The notes under the pieces: model-generated
Database searches by the model: none
What the model was told of the DNA's origin: nothing
Seen by the model: only the letters and a program-made list of their open reading frames with translations
Assembly: GCA_036386415.1 (NCBI GenBank)
Contig: DASVVT010000051.1
Location: 1 to 64,000, forward strand
Length of the DNA: 64,000 bases
Direction: 5' to 3'
Origin: DASVVT01 sp036386415
Lineage (GTDB): Bacteria; Acidobacteriota; Blastocatellia; Pyrinomonadales; Pyrinomonadaceae
Shown here: in pieces, positions 35,379 through 44,668 of the stretch
Layout of the letters: each line of letters opens with the position of its first letter
Numbering within the stretch: the stretch's first letter is position 1
Position numbers and translations under genes: made by a program

Positions 35379-36653
35379 ATGATTCGTTTGGAGCGATCAA
35401 ATTCTCGTAGATCGGTGCTGGTGCTGTTGGTGATCGGCATCATTATTATCGGCACGCTCAGTTTGATTCCGAATGCGCTCTATCAGGAGTCTGTCACGAG
35501 GCCACCGGCTGAGCCGTTCATCTCGTCGAACGATGCGGCGAGCGCCGCGTCGAAGCTGAGCGGGGGGAGGCCTGAATTCGACGCCGCCTCCTGGTATGCG
35601 GAGCGCGGCGAGGAGCCTGAAGAGCACGGTGTGATGATCGAGTCGCTCAGTCATGATCGTCTCTTCGCCTCGCACAACGCCGATCAGGTCTTCAACCCGG
35701 CATCGCTCGTCAAGCTTGCGACCTCGCTCGCCGCGCTCAAAAAACTGGGCGCGGATTATCGCTTTCGCACGCGCGTCTATGCGGAAGGCGAGGTCGATAA
35801 CGCAGGCACGCTGCGCGGCCAGCTTTATGTCATCGGAAATGATCCGACGTTCGGCGACGTGGCCGCTGGCCTCATCAGCAACGAGCTGCGAGCGCGCGGC
35901 ATCAAGCGCATAGATGGTCATCTCAACGTCTCGCCGGATTTCTGCTTCAACTACAGTGAGTCTGCCGAAGATTCTGCGTTGCGGCTGCTGAAAGCTCTGC
36001 ACCTTGGAGACGCGCGCACGGGACTGTCTGGTGAACCCGTGAGCGGCCTGATGTTCGCTCTGAGCACCTATGAGCTGCGCGACGTGCTGCTCTACATGAA
36101 CGCGCATTCCAGTAACTTCGTCGCCGAAAGGGTCGGCGCACTCGTTGGCGGGGCTGTTGGTGTGCAGCAGTTTCTGGTAGATGAGGTGCGCCTGCCGCCG
36201 GATCAAGTGACCATCGCCAGGGTGTCCGGGCGCGAGCACAATCGCATGACGCCGCGCGGGATGCTGATGGTGCTTCGCGCGCTCGTCGAAGAGACGAAGC
36301 GACAGGGACTGGAACCGGCAGACATCATGCCCGTGGCGAGCGATGATTCGGGCACACTCCGCCGCCGCCTGATGGGGACGCCGCTCGAAGGCGCTGTCAT
36401 CGCCAAGACGGGCACGCTCACGGCAGAGGTTGACGGAGGCATGGCGAGCATCGCCGGGATCGTCTACACGGACGATGCGGGCATGGTTCTCTTCGCCATC
36501 TTCGATCAGGGCAACCGCATCTGGGATCACCGTCAGATGGAAGATCAACTGCTCGCCGAAGTCATCACGACGCAGGCACGACCGCGCGCCTTCGGGATTC
36601 CGCCCCAGCGTCAGCTTCTCCCATCTTCGACCCTGCGCATCGAAAAGGGATGA
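35379..36653 (+). CDS. dacB: D-alanyl-D-alanine carboxypeptidase, S13 (PBP4-like)
   Basis: A 424-residue S13 peptidase that trims or cleaves peptidoglycan peptides in the periplasm. An N-terminal membrane anchor (LVLLVIGIIIIGTLSLI) replaces a cleaved signal. Active-site motifs are SLVK (S109, K112), SSN in NAHSSNFVAE, and AKTGTL near the end. It is slightly short of typical PBP4 proteins, which fits a reduced insert domain. The ATG at 35379 comes just after the repeat right arm. Confidence 0.9.
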   Translation: MIRLERSNSRRSVLVLLVIGIIIIGTLSLIPNALYQESVTRPPAEPFISSNDAASAASKLSGGRPEFDAASWYAERGEEPEEHGVMIESLSHDRLFASHNADQVFNPASLVKLATSLAALKKLGADYRFRTRVYAEGEVDNAGTLRGQLYVIGNDPTFGDVAAGLISNELRARGIKRIDGHLNVSPDFCFNYSESAEDSALRLLKALHLGDARTGLSGEPVSGLMFALSTYELRDVLLYMNAHSSNFVAERVGALVGGAVGVQQFLVDEVRLPPDQVTIARVSGREHNRMTPRGMLMVLRALVEETKRQGLEPADIMPVASDDSGTLRRRLMGTPLEGAVIAKTGTLTAEVDGGMASIAGIVYTDDAGMVLFAIFDQGNRIWDHRQMEDQLLAEVITTQARPRAFGIPPQRQLLPSSTLRIEKG

Positions 36654-36664
36654 GCCGTTAAAAA

Positions 36665-36772
36665 GAGGAGAATTAAACGCCAAGGGCGCGAAGCAGGAAG
36701 ACGCAAAGGAGTTCATCTTCTCTGCGACCTCTGCGCGCCCCCTTTGCGTTCTCTGCGTTTAATTCTCCTCTC
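36665..36772. repeat. Word-hairpin of GAATTAAACGCAGAGG type
   Basis: Left arm AGAGGAGAATTAAACGCCAA and right arm GCGTTTAATTCTCCTCTCTC, plus internal GGGCGC words, are inverted. The right arm encodes the end of the convergent glycosyltransferase gene, including its TAA stop. Confidence 0.82.
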
Positions 36773-37532
36773 TCTTACTGTTCTGTAATTCCCAGAGCAA
36801 CAGATGCTTGAGAAAGTCGTGATGCGCGGCGAAGCTGGCGATGGCGAGTCCGGCCAGGCCGTCGCGAAAGCCGCCTTTGAGCAGGTAGCTGCGTGTGAAG
36901 GCGGCGGGTGCGGCTGTGGCGACCTTGAGCGGAGTGGTGCGTCGCCCCTGCTCGAACATCTGGCGCGCGCTCAAGGGTGCGTAACGCTCGCCGATCATGC
37001 GATGGTGATGGGATGCCCCGCGCACGGTGTAATGCAGAATATCGCCCGCGAGCTTTTCCGTGCGCGCGCCCTCTTCCATCTTGACGGACTCGTGTATGTA
37101 GGCGCCCTCCCAGCGCCCCTTTGATCTTCTGTAGAGACGCAGTTGATGATCCGGATACCAGCCGCCACCCTTGATCCAACGTCCCATGTAGAAGGAGCGA
37201 CGCGCCATGCGATAGCCGTCTGCGAGCTGCGACTCGCTTGTGTAGAGCAGGTCTTCGATTGATTGGCGCAGCTCATCAGAGACGCGCTCGTCCGCGTCTA
37301 GACTGAAAATCCAGTCGTGCGTAGCCGAGTCTGCGGCAAACTGTTTCTGCGCGGCGAACCCAGGCCATTCTCTGATGACGACACGCGCGCCGCACTCACG
37401 AGCAATCTCAACGGTCGCATCCGTCGAGCCGGAATCCACCACCACGATCTCGTTAGCCCACGACACAGACTCGCATGCCGCGCCGATGTTGTCCGCTTCA
37501 TTGAGAGTGATGATCGTGGCGGTGATTTTCAT
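36759..37532 (-). CDS. Glycosyltransferase family 2 (WaaE/KdtX-like)
   Basis: A 257-residue GT-A glycosyltransferase. The nucleotide-sugar site is ITLNEADNI and VVDSGSTDAT, the DxD-like motif is SLDADERV, and the C-terminal part carries AYIHESV and a basic tail. It resembles WaaE/KdtX, enzymes that add sugar to the lipopolysaccharide core. No transmembrane segment is evident. The last residues and stop lie within the repeat element, and another word-hairpin lies immediately upstream of its ATG. Confidence 0.82.
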   Translation of the reverse strand: MKITATIITLNEADNIGAACESVSWANEIVVVDSGSTDATVEIARECGARVVIREWPGFAAQKQFAADSATHDWIFSLDADERVSDELRQSIEDLLYTSESQLADGYRMARRSFYMGRWIKGGGWYPDHQLRLYRRSKGRWEGAYIHESVKMEEGARTEKLAGDILHYTVRGASHHHRMIGERYAPLSARQMFEQGRRTTPLKVATAAPAAFTRSYLLKGGFRDGLAGLAIASFAAHHDFLKHLLLWELQNSKREEN

Positions 37533-37619
37533 AAGGGATGAGGGCGGAGGGATGAGGGATGAATAAAAAGAGAGCGGCTTTTCTTATTCATCCCTCATCC
37601 CTCATCCCTCTTCCCTTAT
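37533..37619. repeat. Word-hairpin of GGGATGAGGGATGA
   Basis: The left arm carries GGGATGAGGGATGAATAA, the right arm TTATTCATCCCTCATCCCTC. It lies directly upstream of the glycosyltransferase start codon (minus strand), where a promoter or ribosome site would be expected. Confidence 0.8.
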
Positions 37620-37691
37620 ATGGTGCGCGCGGCGAGCCGTCAACTTGAATCGGCTCGCCGCGCGCGGGAAGGGGTATGAAAGAGAGTCTGT

Positions 37692-39665
37692 TTAAGGAAC
37701 CGTCGGAGTTTCGACGATGATGTTGTTGGCTCTGAGTGTGGTTGACGTGGCGCGCTGCAAATCTGCGAGCGCCTTGTTGTAGTCGGTTTCGGCGCGCAGC
37801 TCAAGGTTGCGTGCGTTGGTCAGGGCGTTCTCGCGCTGGAAGAGGAGGAAGGTCGTCGAGCGTCCCACCTGGTAGAGCCGCTGTTCGCCTGCCAGTTGGA
37901 TTTCGGCGTTCTCACGCGCGGCGCGCGCCGTCAGCACGCGGCGGCGCGCCGTCTCGACCGACTGCGCGGCGTTGCGCACTTCCACCTCTATGGTTTGCTC
38001 CTGCGAGCGCGTGGAGGCTTCCAGTTGCGTGCGCTGGATACGCGCTCCGGCCAGATTCGCCTTCGCCGTCCTGTTCTTTAAGGGGAGCTGGATGACGACG
38101 CCGACGACGACGTTGCGCGTCTCGAAGCTGAACAGGTTGCGGACAGTCCGTGCGTAGCCGCCGACTAGATTCGTCGGCACGGTGCTCGGCTCCGGGAGCC
38201 CCGTAATGGGATCGAAGGTGGTCACGGGCGTGCCCGAGAGCCCCGTCGTGGCGAGCGTCGCCTGTAGATCAACGCGCGGCTTGGTCTGGTTCTTGAAGAA
38301 GTTGATGTCTATGTCGTTGATGTCTCTTTGCAGGGTGAGCCGCCGCAGCTCTGGACGATTCGCGCGCGCGTCAGAGAGCGCGTCGTTGAGATTGACGGGG
38401 GTCGAGTCGAATGTCGGCTCGTCTGTCGGCGTGATCTGCGCAGACCAGTCGTTCGATTGAGCATCCCGCAGCATCAACTGCTTGAGATTGTTCTCTGCAA
38501 TCGAAACGCTCTGTGAGGAGATCAGCACGTCAGACTCGCGATTGGCAAGCTCTGTCTGCACCTCTGCACGCTCAAGCGGGGCGGTCGCTCCGGCGGCGAT
38601 CTGAGCCTCTACGCGACGCAGGTTCTCGCGCGTCAGGTTGAGATTCGAGATTCGGTTCTGCTGGTCTCTGAGGGCAAACACAAGGTCCCAGTAGGCGCGC
38701 TGCACCTGCGCGATGACATCTATGGTGCGGCGGCGAAAGTCTGCGTCCGATTGCTCAAGGCGCTTGCGCTGGATGCGTATCTGCCGCCGGTTATTGTCGA
38801 TCCGGCGATTACGCCAGAGGGGCTGCGTAAAGGTCACGCCGAGGCTTGCAGAGTAGACCGGATTCAACTGGTTGAAGGCGGAGTTGGTGGTGCGACGATT
38901 GTTGTTAAAGAAGAACTGGTACTGCCCGCCGCCTTTGCCGAAATACTTGTCTATTGAAGCGTTGTTCTGAATGTCCGTCTGCGCGACCGTGCCGGAGCTG
39001 CCCGACGCGCCGCCAAGCGTGCTCTGCTGCGACTGCACCAGATTGCTGATCTGCGGGTTGTAAGTGAAGATCGGATCATAGATGCCCTCAAGCGCGCGCA
39101 GCGTCGTCTCCGCAAAGCGCACATCATTACGCGCCACCTCGATCTCGTTATTATTTTCGAGCGCACGACGGATGGCGTCGTTCAGGCTGATGGTGATCGT
39201 GTTGTCGCTCGTCACGCCCAATCGAGTCAGGGACGGCATAGGCGGCAGCGGCTTCACCTGCAAGACCGGGAGCGAAGGCTCTGCTGGCTCTTGCCCGGTC
39301 GAAGGAGCGGGCTGGTCTGTCTGGCCGGTCGAAGGCGTGGTCTGAACGCGCGTCGGAGTAGCGCCGGGGACAGGTTGCGTGCCCGTAGGCGTCTGCTGCT
39401 GCGGCGTGACACTGGTTCCAGGCGGGGCCTGGGGCGAAGGTCGCTCTGTGCCCGGAGGCGCTGTCGGATCAGACGTCGTGGGGCGCGCCTGTTCCGGGAC
39501 GGGCTGGTTCTGCTCCGTGCCTGGGGGACGCGTCGCGTCCTGCTGAGTAGGGCTGATGGGGGGCGTGCTCGTGGGTGTCTGCGCCAGGGCGATCAGGCTC
39601 GCGCCCGTTAAAACGAGCGAAAAGGTGAGTGCCTGCACGATCCGGCGCATAAGATTAGTAGACAT
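37692..39665 (-). CDS. TolC family outer-membrane efflux protein
   Basis: A 657-residue outer-membrane factor with two OEP domains. A signal peptide (ALTFSLVLTGASLIALAQ) is followed by an unusual Pro/Thr/Gln-rich stretch of about 110 residues, then the coiled-coil and beta-strand parts (SLNDAIRRALENNNEIEVAR; LKNRTAKANLAGARIQRTQL). The ATG at 39665 is used; a TTG lies one codon upstream. It forms trimeric channels for efflux or type I secretion. No pump genes are adjacent, and the low-complexity N-terminal extension is atypical. Confidence 0.88.
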   Translation of the reverse strand: MSTNLMRRIVQALTFSLVLTGASLIALAQTPTSTPPISPTQQDATRPPGTEQNQPVPEQARPTTSDPTAPPGTERPSPQAPPGTSVTPQQQTPTGTQPVPGATPTRVQTTPSTGQTDQPAPSTGQEPAEPSLPVLQVKPLPPMPSLTRLGVTSDNTITISLNDAIRRALENNNEIEVARNDVRFAETTLRALEGIYDPIFTYNPQISNLVQSQQSTLGGASGSSGTVAQTDIQNNASIDKYFGKGGGQYQFFFNNNRRTTNSAFNQLNPVYSASLGVTFTQPLWRNRRIDNNRRQIRIQRKRLEQSDADFRRRTIDVIAQVQRAYWDLVFALRDQQNRISNLNLTRENLRRVEAQIAAGATAPLERAEVQTELANRESDVLISSQSVSIAENNLKQLMLRDAQSNDWSAQITPTDEPTFDSTPVNLNDALSDARANRPELRRLTLQRDINDIDINFFKNQTKPRVDLQATLATTGLSGTPVTTFDPITGLPEPSTVPTNLVGGYARTVRNLFSFETRNVVVGVVIQLPLKNRTAKANLAGARIQRTQLEASTRSQEQTIEVEVRNAAQSVETARRRVLTARAARENAEIQLAGEQRLYQVGRSTTFLLFQRENALTNARNLELRAETDYNKALADLQRATSTTLRANNIIVETPTVP

Positions 39666-40081
39666 CAAACTTAAAGACTCCTTGGATTAAGAGCTGAAAA
39701 TTGGGGCGCAACACGCGCGTGAGTCCGTTTCAAGGCCACTGGTCAGCACGGTCTCTATCGTACTACGACATGCATCGGTGCACAGTTTCAACAAAACCGC
39801 AGGCCGCAGGGCCTCAATGCTCTCCGCCAGAGCCCGTAAACTGCTTTTAGAACAGGCTCTCCTCTCTTATCTCCAGACCGCTGTCCTGTTGGCTTGACAG
39901 TGAGGCGAAGCGCGCATTATCTTGCCTATTCTCTTATTGCAGCGCTTTTCCCACAATAATATACACGGGATGTTCCCGGTCTGCACGAGTGCCTGGTCGC
40001 GGGTTGGATGAGAGCGCCTAGGTGACGGCCTCGACCGGAGCAGCCCGCTGCCTCAGAAAACGTCAGGCGAGGAGGAAGGAA
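39666..40081. other. Divergent intergenic region between tolC-like gene and gap
   Basis: About 416 bases with no gene. It holds the gap promoter at 39894-39923; no other structured element is obvious. Confidence 0.5.
39894..39923 (+). promoter_or_regulatory. Sigma-70-like promoter of the glycolytic operon
   Basis: A perfect TTGACA (39894-39899) lies 17 bases from TTATCT (or 18 from TATCTT), giving a transcript that starts about 150 bases before the gap ATG. Confidence 0.65.
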
Positions 40082-41089
40082 ATGGCAGTTAAAGTCGGCA
40101 TTAATGGTTTCGGGCGCATCGGGCGTAACGTTTTTCGCGCCAGCCTGGGCGACAAAGACATAGATTTCGTGGCCGTCAACGACCTGACGGACACAAAAAC
40201 GCTCGCGCATCTTCTGAAGTACGATTCTGTGCTCGGCAACCTGGATCACGAGATCACGGCCACAGAGAACGGAATCCGCGTGGAGCAGGAAGAGTTTCGC
40301 GTCTTCTCGGAAAGAGACCCGGCGGCGATTGATTGGGAGTCGGTCGGCGCGGAGATCGTCATCGAATCGACGGGGCATTTCACGAATGCCCAGGACGCGA
40401 AGAAGCACCTGCGCGGAACAGTCAAAAAGGTGATCATCTCCGCGCCCGCCAAGAATGAGGACATCACCATCGTGCTCGGCGTCAACGAAGAGAAGTACGA
40501 TCCGCGCGAGCACAACGTCATCTCCAACGCTTCCTGCACGACCAACTGCCTCGCGCCCGTCGCCAAAGTGATACATGAGAAGTTCGGCATTCGTTCCGCA
40601 CAGATGACGACCATCCACTCATATACGAACGACCAGCAACTGCTCGACCTGCCGCACAAGGATTTGCGACGGGCGCGAGCCGCAGCGCTCTCTATGATCC
40701 CGACTTCAACCGGCGCGGCCAAGGCGGTCGCCCTCGTCCTGCCGGAGTTGAAAGGCAAGTTTGACGGCATCAGCGTAAGAGTCCCGACGCCCAACGTCTC
40801 GCTCGTAGACGTGGTGATGGAGCTGGAAAAAGATGCCACCACCGAAGATGTCAACACGGCGCTCAAGGACGCCGCCAACGAAGAGCTGCGCGGCATCCTG
40901 GGCTTCTCCGAGGAGCCGCTGGTCTCAAGCGATTACCGCAAGAATCCCAATTCGTCCATCGTCGATGCCGAATACACAAAGGTCATCGGCGGCAATATGG
41001 TCAAGGTGCTCTCCTGGTACGACAACGAATGGGGCTACTCGTGCCGCGTCCGCGATCTCGTCAAGTACATCGCAGGAAAAGGACTTTAA
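40082..41089 (+). CDS. gap: Glyceraldehyde-3-phosphate dehydrogenase
   Basis: A 335-residue GAPDH converting glyceraldehyde 3-phosphate to 1,3-bisphosphoglycerate. The NAD site is INGFGRIGRN, the active site SNASCTTNCLAP, and the C-terminal WYDNEWGYSCRV is typical. A strong GAGGAGGAAGG site precedes the ATG at 40082; a longer frame beginning at 40022 is rejected. It leads a gap-pgk-tpiA-secG operon, a gene order common in bacteria. Confidence 0.97.
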   Translation: MAVKVGINGFGRIGRNVFRASLGDKDIDFVAVNDLTDTKTLAHLLKYDSVLGNLDHEITATENGIRVEQEEFRVFSERDPAAIDWESVGAEIVIESTGHFTNAQDAKKHLRGTVKKVIISAPAKNEDITIVLGVNEEKYDPREHNVISNASCTTNCLAPVAKVIHEKFGIRSAQMTTIHSYTNDQQLLDLPHKDLRRARAAALSMIPTSTGAAKAVALVLPELKGKFDGISVRVPTPNVSLVDVVMELEKDATTEDVNTALKDAANEELRGILGFSEEPLVSSDYRKNPNSSIVDAEYTKVIGGNMVKVLSWYDNEWGYSCRVRDLVKYIAGKGL

Positions 41090-41095
41090 AATTAG

Positions 41096-41158
41096 TAAGC
41101 AGTGAGCAGTGAGCAGTCTGCTTTCTTTTACTGCTCACTGCTCACTGCTTACCGCTCA
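41096..41158. repeat. Word-hairpin of AGTGAGCAGTGAGCAGT between gap and pgk
   Basis: AGTAAGCAGTGAGCAGTGAG on the left pairs with CTGCTCACTGCTCACTGCTT on the right across a 19-base loop. It occupies almost the whole intergenic gap inside the operon. Confidence 0.85.
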
Positions 41159-41167
41159 CATTTTCCT

Positions 41168-42367
41168 ATGGAAAAACTTTCCATCAAAGACCTTGACCTG
41201 AAGGGGAAGCGCGTCTTCGTGCGCGTTGACTTTAACGTGCCGATTAAAGAGGGCAGGGTTGAAGACGACACGCGCATACGTGCGGTGCTGCCGACGATTC
41301 AATATGCTACGGAGCATGGCGCGCGGGTGATTCTCGCTTCGCATCTGGGGCGGCCAAAGGGCGAGCGCGTGGAGGAGTACAGCCTGCGACCCGTCGCCGA
41401 ACACCTCTCGGGTCTCCTCGGTAAAGCGGTCGCTTTCGCAGACGACTGCATCGGCGATGAAGTCAAAGCCAGTGTTGACGCGCTCCGGGAAGGCGACGTT
41501 CTGCTGCTTGAAAACCTGCGCTTCCATGCCGAAGAGGAGAAGAACGACGACGCGTTTGCCGGGCAGTTGGCGAGCCTCTGCGACGTTTACGTCAACGACG
41601 CTTTCGGCGCGGCGCACCGCGCGCACGCTTCGACCGCCGGTATCACAAAGCATGTCAGGCAGGCTGCCGCCGGGTTGCTGATGGAAAAGGAGCTGGAATA
41701 CCTGGGGCGCGTGCTTCACAATCCTGACCATCCTTTCGTCGCCATACTCGGCGGAGCCAAAGTGTCGGACAAGATTCCAGTCATCAACGCGCTCATAGAC
41801 CGCCATGTCGATAAGCTCCTGATCGGCGGCGCGATGGCCTACACCTTCTTCAAGGCCGAAGGATTCACCGTCGGCAAATCTCTCGTCGAAGATAATATGC
41901 TGGCGACGGCGCGCGAGATCAGGAAGCGCGCCGAAGAAGCGGGCGTGGAGTTGTTGCTGCCGACGGATCATCAGGTCGTGGACAGCTACGACCCGCTCCA
42001 TAGCCGGAAGACGATCCCCATAGAGTTTACCAACGCCGGGCTCGTCGGATTAGACATAGGGGCGGAGACGGTCACGCATTTTGCTAACGCACTGAAAGAG
42101 GCGAAGACGATCATCTGGAATGGCCCGATGGGCGTTTTTGAAGAGAAGCCTTTCGACGAAGGAACGATTGGAGTGGCACGCGCCGTCGCCGAAGCCGCAG
42201 ACAATGGCGCAATCGTTATCGTCGGCGGTGGGGATTCCGTGGCGGCCATTACACAGGCTGGCGTCGCAGACCGCATCACGCACATCTCTACGGGCGGCGG
42301 CGCGACACTCGAATTCCTTGCGGGCGACGAATTGCCGGGCGTCGCGGCTTTGAATAATAAGAGTTGA
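41168..42367 (+). CDS. pgk: Phosphoglycerate kinase
   Basis: A 399-residue PGK transferring phosphate from 1,3-bisphosphoglycerate to ADP. Marks include VFVRVDFNVP near the N-terminus, ASHLGRPKG, LLENLRFH, and the C-terminal nucleotide block GGGDSVAA with STGGGATLEFL. The ATG at 41168 follows the repeat arm; an earlier frame would translate repeat sequence. Length is normal. Confidence 0.97.
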   Translation: MEKLSIKDLDLKGKRVFVRVDFNVPIKEGRVEDDTRIRAVLPTIQYATEHGARVILASHLGRPKGERVEEYSLRPVAEHLSGLLGKAVAFADDCIGDEVKASVDALREGDVLLLENLRFHAEEEKNDDAFAGQLASLCDVYVNDAFGAAHRAHASTAGITKHVRQAAAGLLMEKELEYLGRVLHNPDHPFVAILGGAKVSDKIPVINALIDRHVDKLLIGGAMAYTFFKAEGFTVGKSLVEDNMLATAREIRKRAEEAGVELLLPTDHQVVDSYDPLHSRKTIPIEFTNAGLVGLDIGAETVTHFANALKEAKTIIWNGPMGVFEEKPFDEGTIGVARAVAEAADNGAIVIVGGGDSVAAITQAGVADRITHISTGGGATLEFLAGDELPGVAALNNKS

Positions 42368-42415
42368 TTGTCTTTTATGTTCAATGCGGGGGTTTTAACG
42401 TTTCGGGAGTTTGTG

Positions 42416-43012
42416 ATGCGTGAACCACTGCCATTGGCGACGATTCAAGAGACGGTGCTTGAATTTTTGCGCGGGCGTGATGATGTCGCTGTGTTCGGCG
42501 CGCAGGCAGTCAATGCTTATGTTGACGAGCCGCGCATGACACAAGACATCGACTTGCTTTCGCCTCGCGCTAAAGAGCTCGCTGAAGAGTTACGCGAGCT
42601 GTTGAGCGAAAAATTTCATATCGCTGTACGGGTGCGTGAAGTAGGCGAAGGCAAGGGCTTTCGTATTTACCAGGTGCAAAAAAAAGGCAATCGTCATTTG
42701 GCTGATGTGAGACCGGTCGCGCATTTGCCCGACACACGAACGGTTGAAGGCATTAAAGTCCTGTCGCCAGCTGAGCTGATTGCTAGCAAAGTTGTCTCTT
42801 ATCATGCTCGACGCGGAAAGCCCAAGTCCGGCACTGATTGGCGTGATTTGGCCGTTCTGCTTTTGACATTTCCCGAACTGAAAAGTGAAACGAGCGAAGT
42901 CCTGGCAATATTTCAAAAATCAGGCGCAAACGAAAGCGTGTTGCAGGTTTGGCGAGAACTTGTGGCGCAAGAGATCAAACTGGATACAGAAGACGAAGAT
43001 TTAGATTTTTAG
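42416..43012 (+). CDS. Nucleotidyltransferase-fold protein (AbiEii-like) within the glycolytic operon
   Basis: A 198-residue protein with the nucleotidyltransferase core pattern GAQAVNAY then TQDIDL (the DxD metal site), as in the AbiEii/AbiGii toxin family and other MNT-like proteins. I take the ATG at 42416, with GGGAG at suitable spacing; two earlier starts are possible (42377 and TTG 42368). No AbiEi antitoxin is adjacent. Its composition is more AT-rich than pgk and tpiA on either side, suggesting recent insertion into the operon. It may be an orphan toxin or housekeeping nucleotidyltransferase. Confidence 0.72.
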   Translation: MREPLPLATIQETVLEFLRGRDDVAVFGAQAVNAYVDEPRMTQDIDLLSPRAKELAEELRELLSEKFHIAVRVREVGEGKGFRIYQVQKKGNRHLADVRPVAHLPDTRTVEGIKVLSPAELIASKVVSYHARRGKPKSGTDWRDLAVLLLTFPELKSETSEVLAIFQKSGANESVLQVWRELVAQEIKLDTEDEDLDF

Positions 43013-43020
43013 TTCAAACA

Positions 43021-43782
43021 ATGAGAAAACCTGTCATTGCCGGAAACTGGAAGATGTATAAGACGGTCTCGGAGTCGGTCGAGACGGCGCTCGCTTTGAA
43101 GCCGCTGGTGGCGAACGTGAATCATTGTGAGGTAGTGATCGCGCCGGTGTTCACGGCTTTAAAGTCTGTCGCGGATCGTCTTGAAGGCTCGAATATACAC
43201 GTTGCCGCGCAGGATTGTTCGACCGAAGTCGAGCACGGCGCGCACACGGGCGAGGTCGCAGCAAGTATGATCCGCGATGTCGGCGCGACGCACGTCATCA
43301 TCGGCCACTCCGAACGGCGACAATACTATTGCGAGTCAGATTCGTTTGTCAGCCGCAAGACGCAAGCGGCGCTTTCCGCCGGTTTGAACGCCATTATGTG
43401 CGTCGGTGAGAGCCTGGAGCAGCGCGAGGCGGGCAACGCCGAACAAGTCGTCAGCGGGCAGTTAACGGGCGGTCTCAGCGGTTTGACAGCCTCAGACCTC
43501 TCCCGTATCATTGTCGCTTACGAGCCTGTCTGGGCGATTGGCACAGGACGCACTGCGACGCCGGAGCAAGCGCAAGAGATGCACGCGTTTATCCGGCGCG
43601 TTTTCGCGCAGCGGCATTCACAGGAAGCTGCACAGAGCTTGCGCGTCCTCTACGGCGGCTCCGTCAAACCCGACAACATCGCGGGACTCATGGCGCAGCC
43701 GGACATAGACGGCGCGCTCGTCGGCGGCGCAAGCCTCAAGGCTGATAGCTTCGCGCAGATTGTTAATTACAACAGGCAGTGA
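43021..43782 (+). CDS. tpiA: Triosephosphate isomerase
   Basis: A 253-residue TIM-barrel enzyme interconverting DHAP and glyceraldehyde 3-phosphate. Marks: AGNWKMYK (Lys), GHSERR (catalytic His), VAYEPVWAIGTG (catalytic Glu) and YGGSVKPDN. It starts eight bases after the nucleotidyltransferase stop. The final Gln and TGA stop are read from the left arm of a repeat. Confidence 0.97.
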   Translation: MRKPVIAGNWKMYKTVSESVETALALKPLVANVNHCEVVIAPVFTALKSVADRLEGSNIHVAAQDCSTEVEHGAHTGEVAASMIRDVGATHVIIGHSERRQYYCESDSFVSRKTQAALSAGLNAIMCVGESLEQREAGNAEQVVSGQLTGGLSGLTASDLSRIIVAYEPVWAIGTGRTATPEQAQEMHAFIRRVFAQRHSQEAAQSLRVLYGGSVKPDNIAGLMAQPDIDGALVGGASLKADSFAQIVNYNRQ

Positions 43783-43844
43783 ATAGTCTATGGTCAGTAG
43801 CAAGTGGGAAGAGAAAAGCGGTTCATCTATCTACTATTCACTGA
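43777..43844. repeat. Word-hairpin of CAGTGAATAGT after tpiA
   Basis: CAGTGAATAGT on the left pairs with ACTATTCACTG on the right, with GGTCAGTAG-like words in the loop. The left arm supplies the tpiA stop codon. Confidence 0.65.
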
Positions 43845-43859
43845 ATTGAGGTCGGAGAG

Positions 43860-44330
43860 TTGTTAACCTATATCTTATACGGGCTGTTTATTCTGGCGTG
43901 CATCGTGCTCGTCGTCGCGGTGCTCTTGCAGCCGGGCAAGGCTGACGCTGGCGCGCTCTTTACGAGCAGCGTTTCCAGCACGGCTTTCGGACCGCGCGGA
44001 ACGCAGACCCTGCTCGCCAAGATCACCATCGGAGCCGCCGCCCTCTTCATGCTCATCGCCCTGATGCTCTCTCTGCCCGGACTGACGGGCACGCGCTCTG
44101 TCTTGCAGTCGGCTCCGGCTGAGCCGTCAGCGCCGCAGCCTTCGCCAGCGGCCACGACAGCCCCTGTGGAAACCGCTTCGCCCGCGCAGGAAGGCGCTGC
44201 GCCGCAAAGTAACAGCAACGCGGCAGCGGACACGGGCACGAACAGCAACGCTGCCGCGACTACCGTGACATCTCCGTCAACCGACAAGAGCCCGGAGAGC
44301 AAGAGTTCGCCGCCGCAGCCGAAGAAGTAG
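43860..44330 (+). CDS. secG: Preprotein translocase subunit SecG
   Basis: A 156-residue SecG, auxiliary membrane subunit of the SecYEG channel. Two transmembrane helices (ILYGLFILACIVLVVAVLLQ and ITIGAAALFMLIALML) surround the cytoplasmic loop with FGPRGTQT. The start is a TTG preceded by GGAGAG. A long disordered Ala/Pro/Thr/Ser tail (about 85-156) extends it beyond typical SecG (70-110). The tpiA-secG order followed by tRNA-Leu is a widespread arrangement. Confidence 0.92.
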   Translation: MLTYILYGLFILACIVLVVAVLLQPGKADAGALFTSSVSSTAFGPRGTQTLLAKITIGAAALFMLIALMLSLPGLTGTRSVLQSAPAEPSAPQPSPAATTAPVETASPAQEGAAPQSNSNAAADTGTNSNAAATTVTSPSTDKSPESKSSPPQPKK

Positions 44331-44412
44331 CCTTTAGGTCTTTGTAAAGTGAGTGGGCGCATGATGTGTGCGCCTGCGCGAAGAAGATTCACGCGCCATA
44401 AATCAATTTTTT

Positions 44413-44497
44413 GGGGATGTGGCGGAACTGGTAGACGCGCACGTTTGAGGGGCGTGTGGCGCAAGCCGTGTCAGTTCGAGTCTGACCATCCCCACCA
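44413..44497 (+). tRNA. tRNA-Leu (anticodon GAG)
   Basis: An 85-base tRNA with acceptor stem GGGGATG/CATCCCC, D-arm, anticodon stem CACGT/GCGTG with loop TTGAGGG (anticodon GAG, reading CUC and CUU), a long variable arm typical of Leu, T-arm GTCAG-TTCGAGT-CTGAC and an encoded CCA end. Confidence 0.96.
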
Positions 44498-44565
44498 AAA
44501 ACGAACGCGCCGATGAGAGGCAACCTGTGTGGGTTGAATCTGTCCGTCGTCGCGAAAAAAATCAG

Positions 44566-44604
44566 TCGGGTAATTGCTTGCTTAAGCAGTTACCCGATTT
44601 TTAT
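44566..44604 (+). terminator. Intrinsic terminator after tRNA-Leu
   Basis: TCGGGTAATTGCTT pairs with AAGCAGTTACCCGA (one mismatch) around a short loop, followed by a T-rich run. Confidence 0.8.
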
Positions 44605-44668
44605 TTCCAGTGCGCCGTCCAGATGAACGTCTGACCAATGACAAAAAATTGAAGCGTTACAGATCGCG

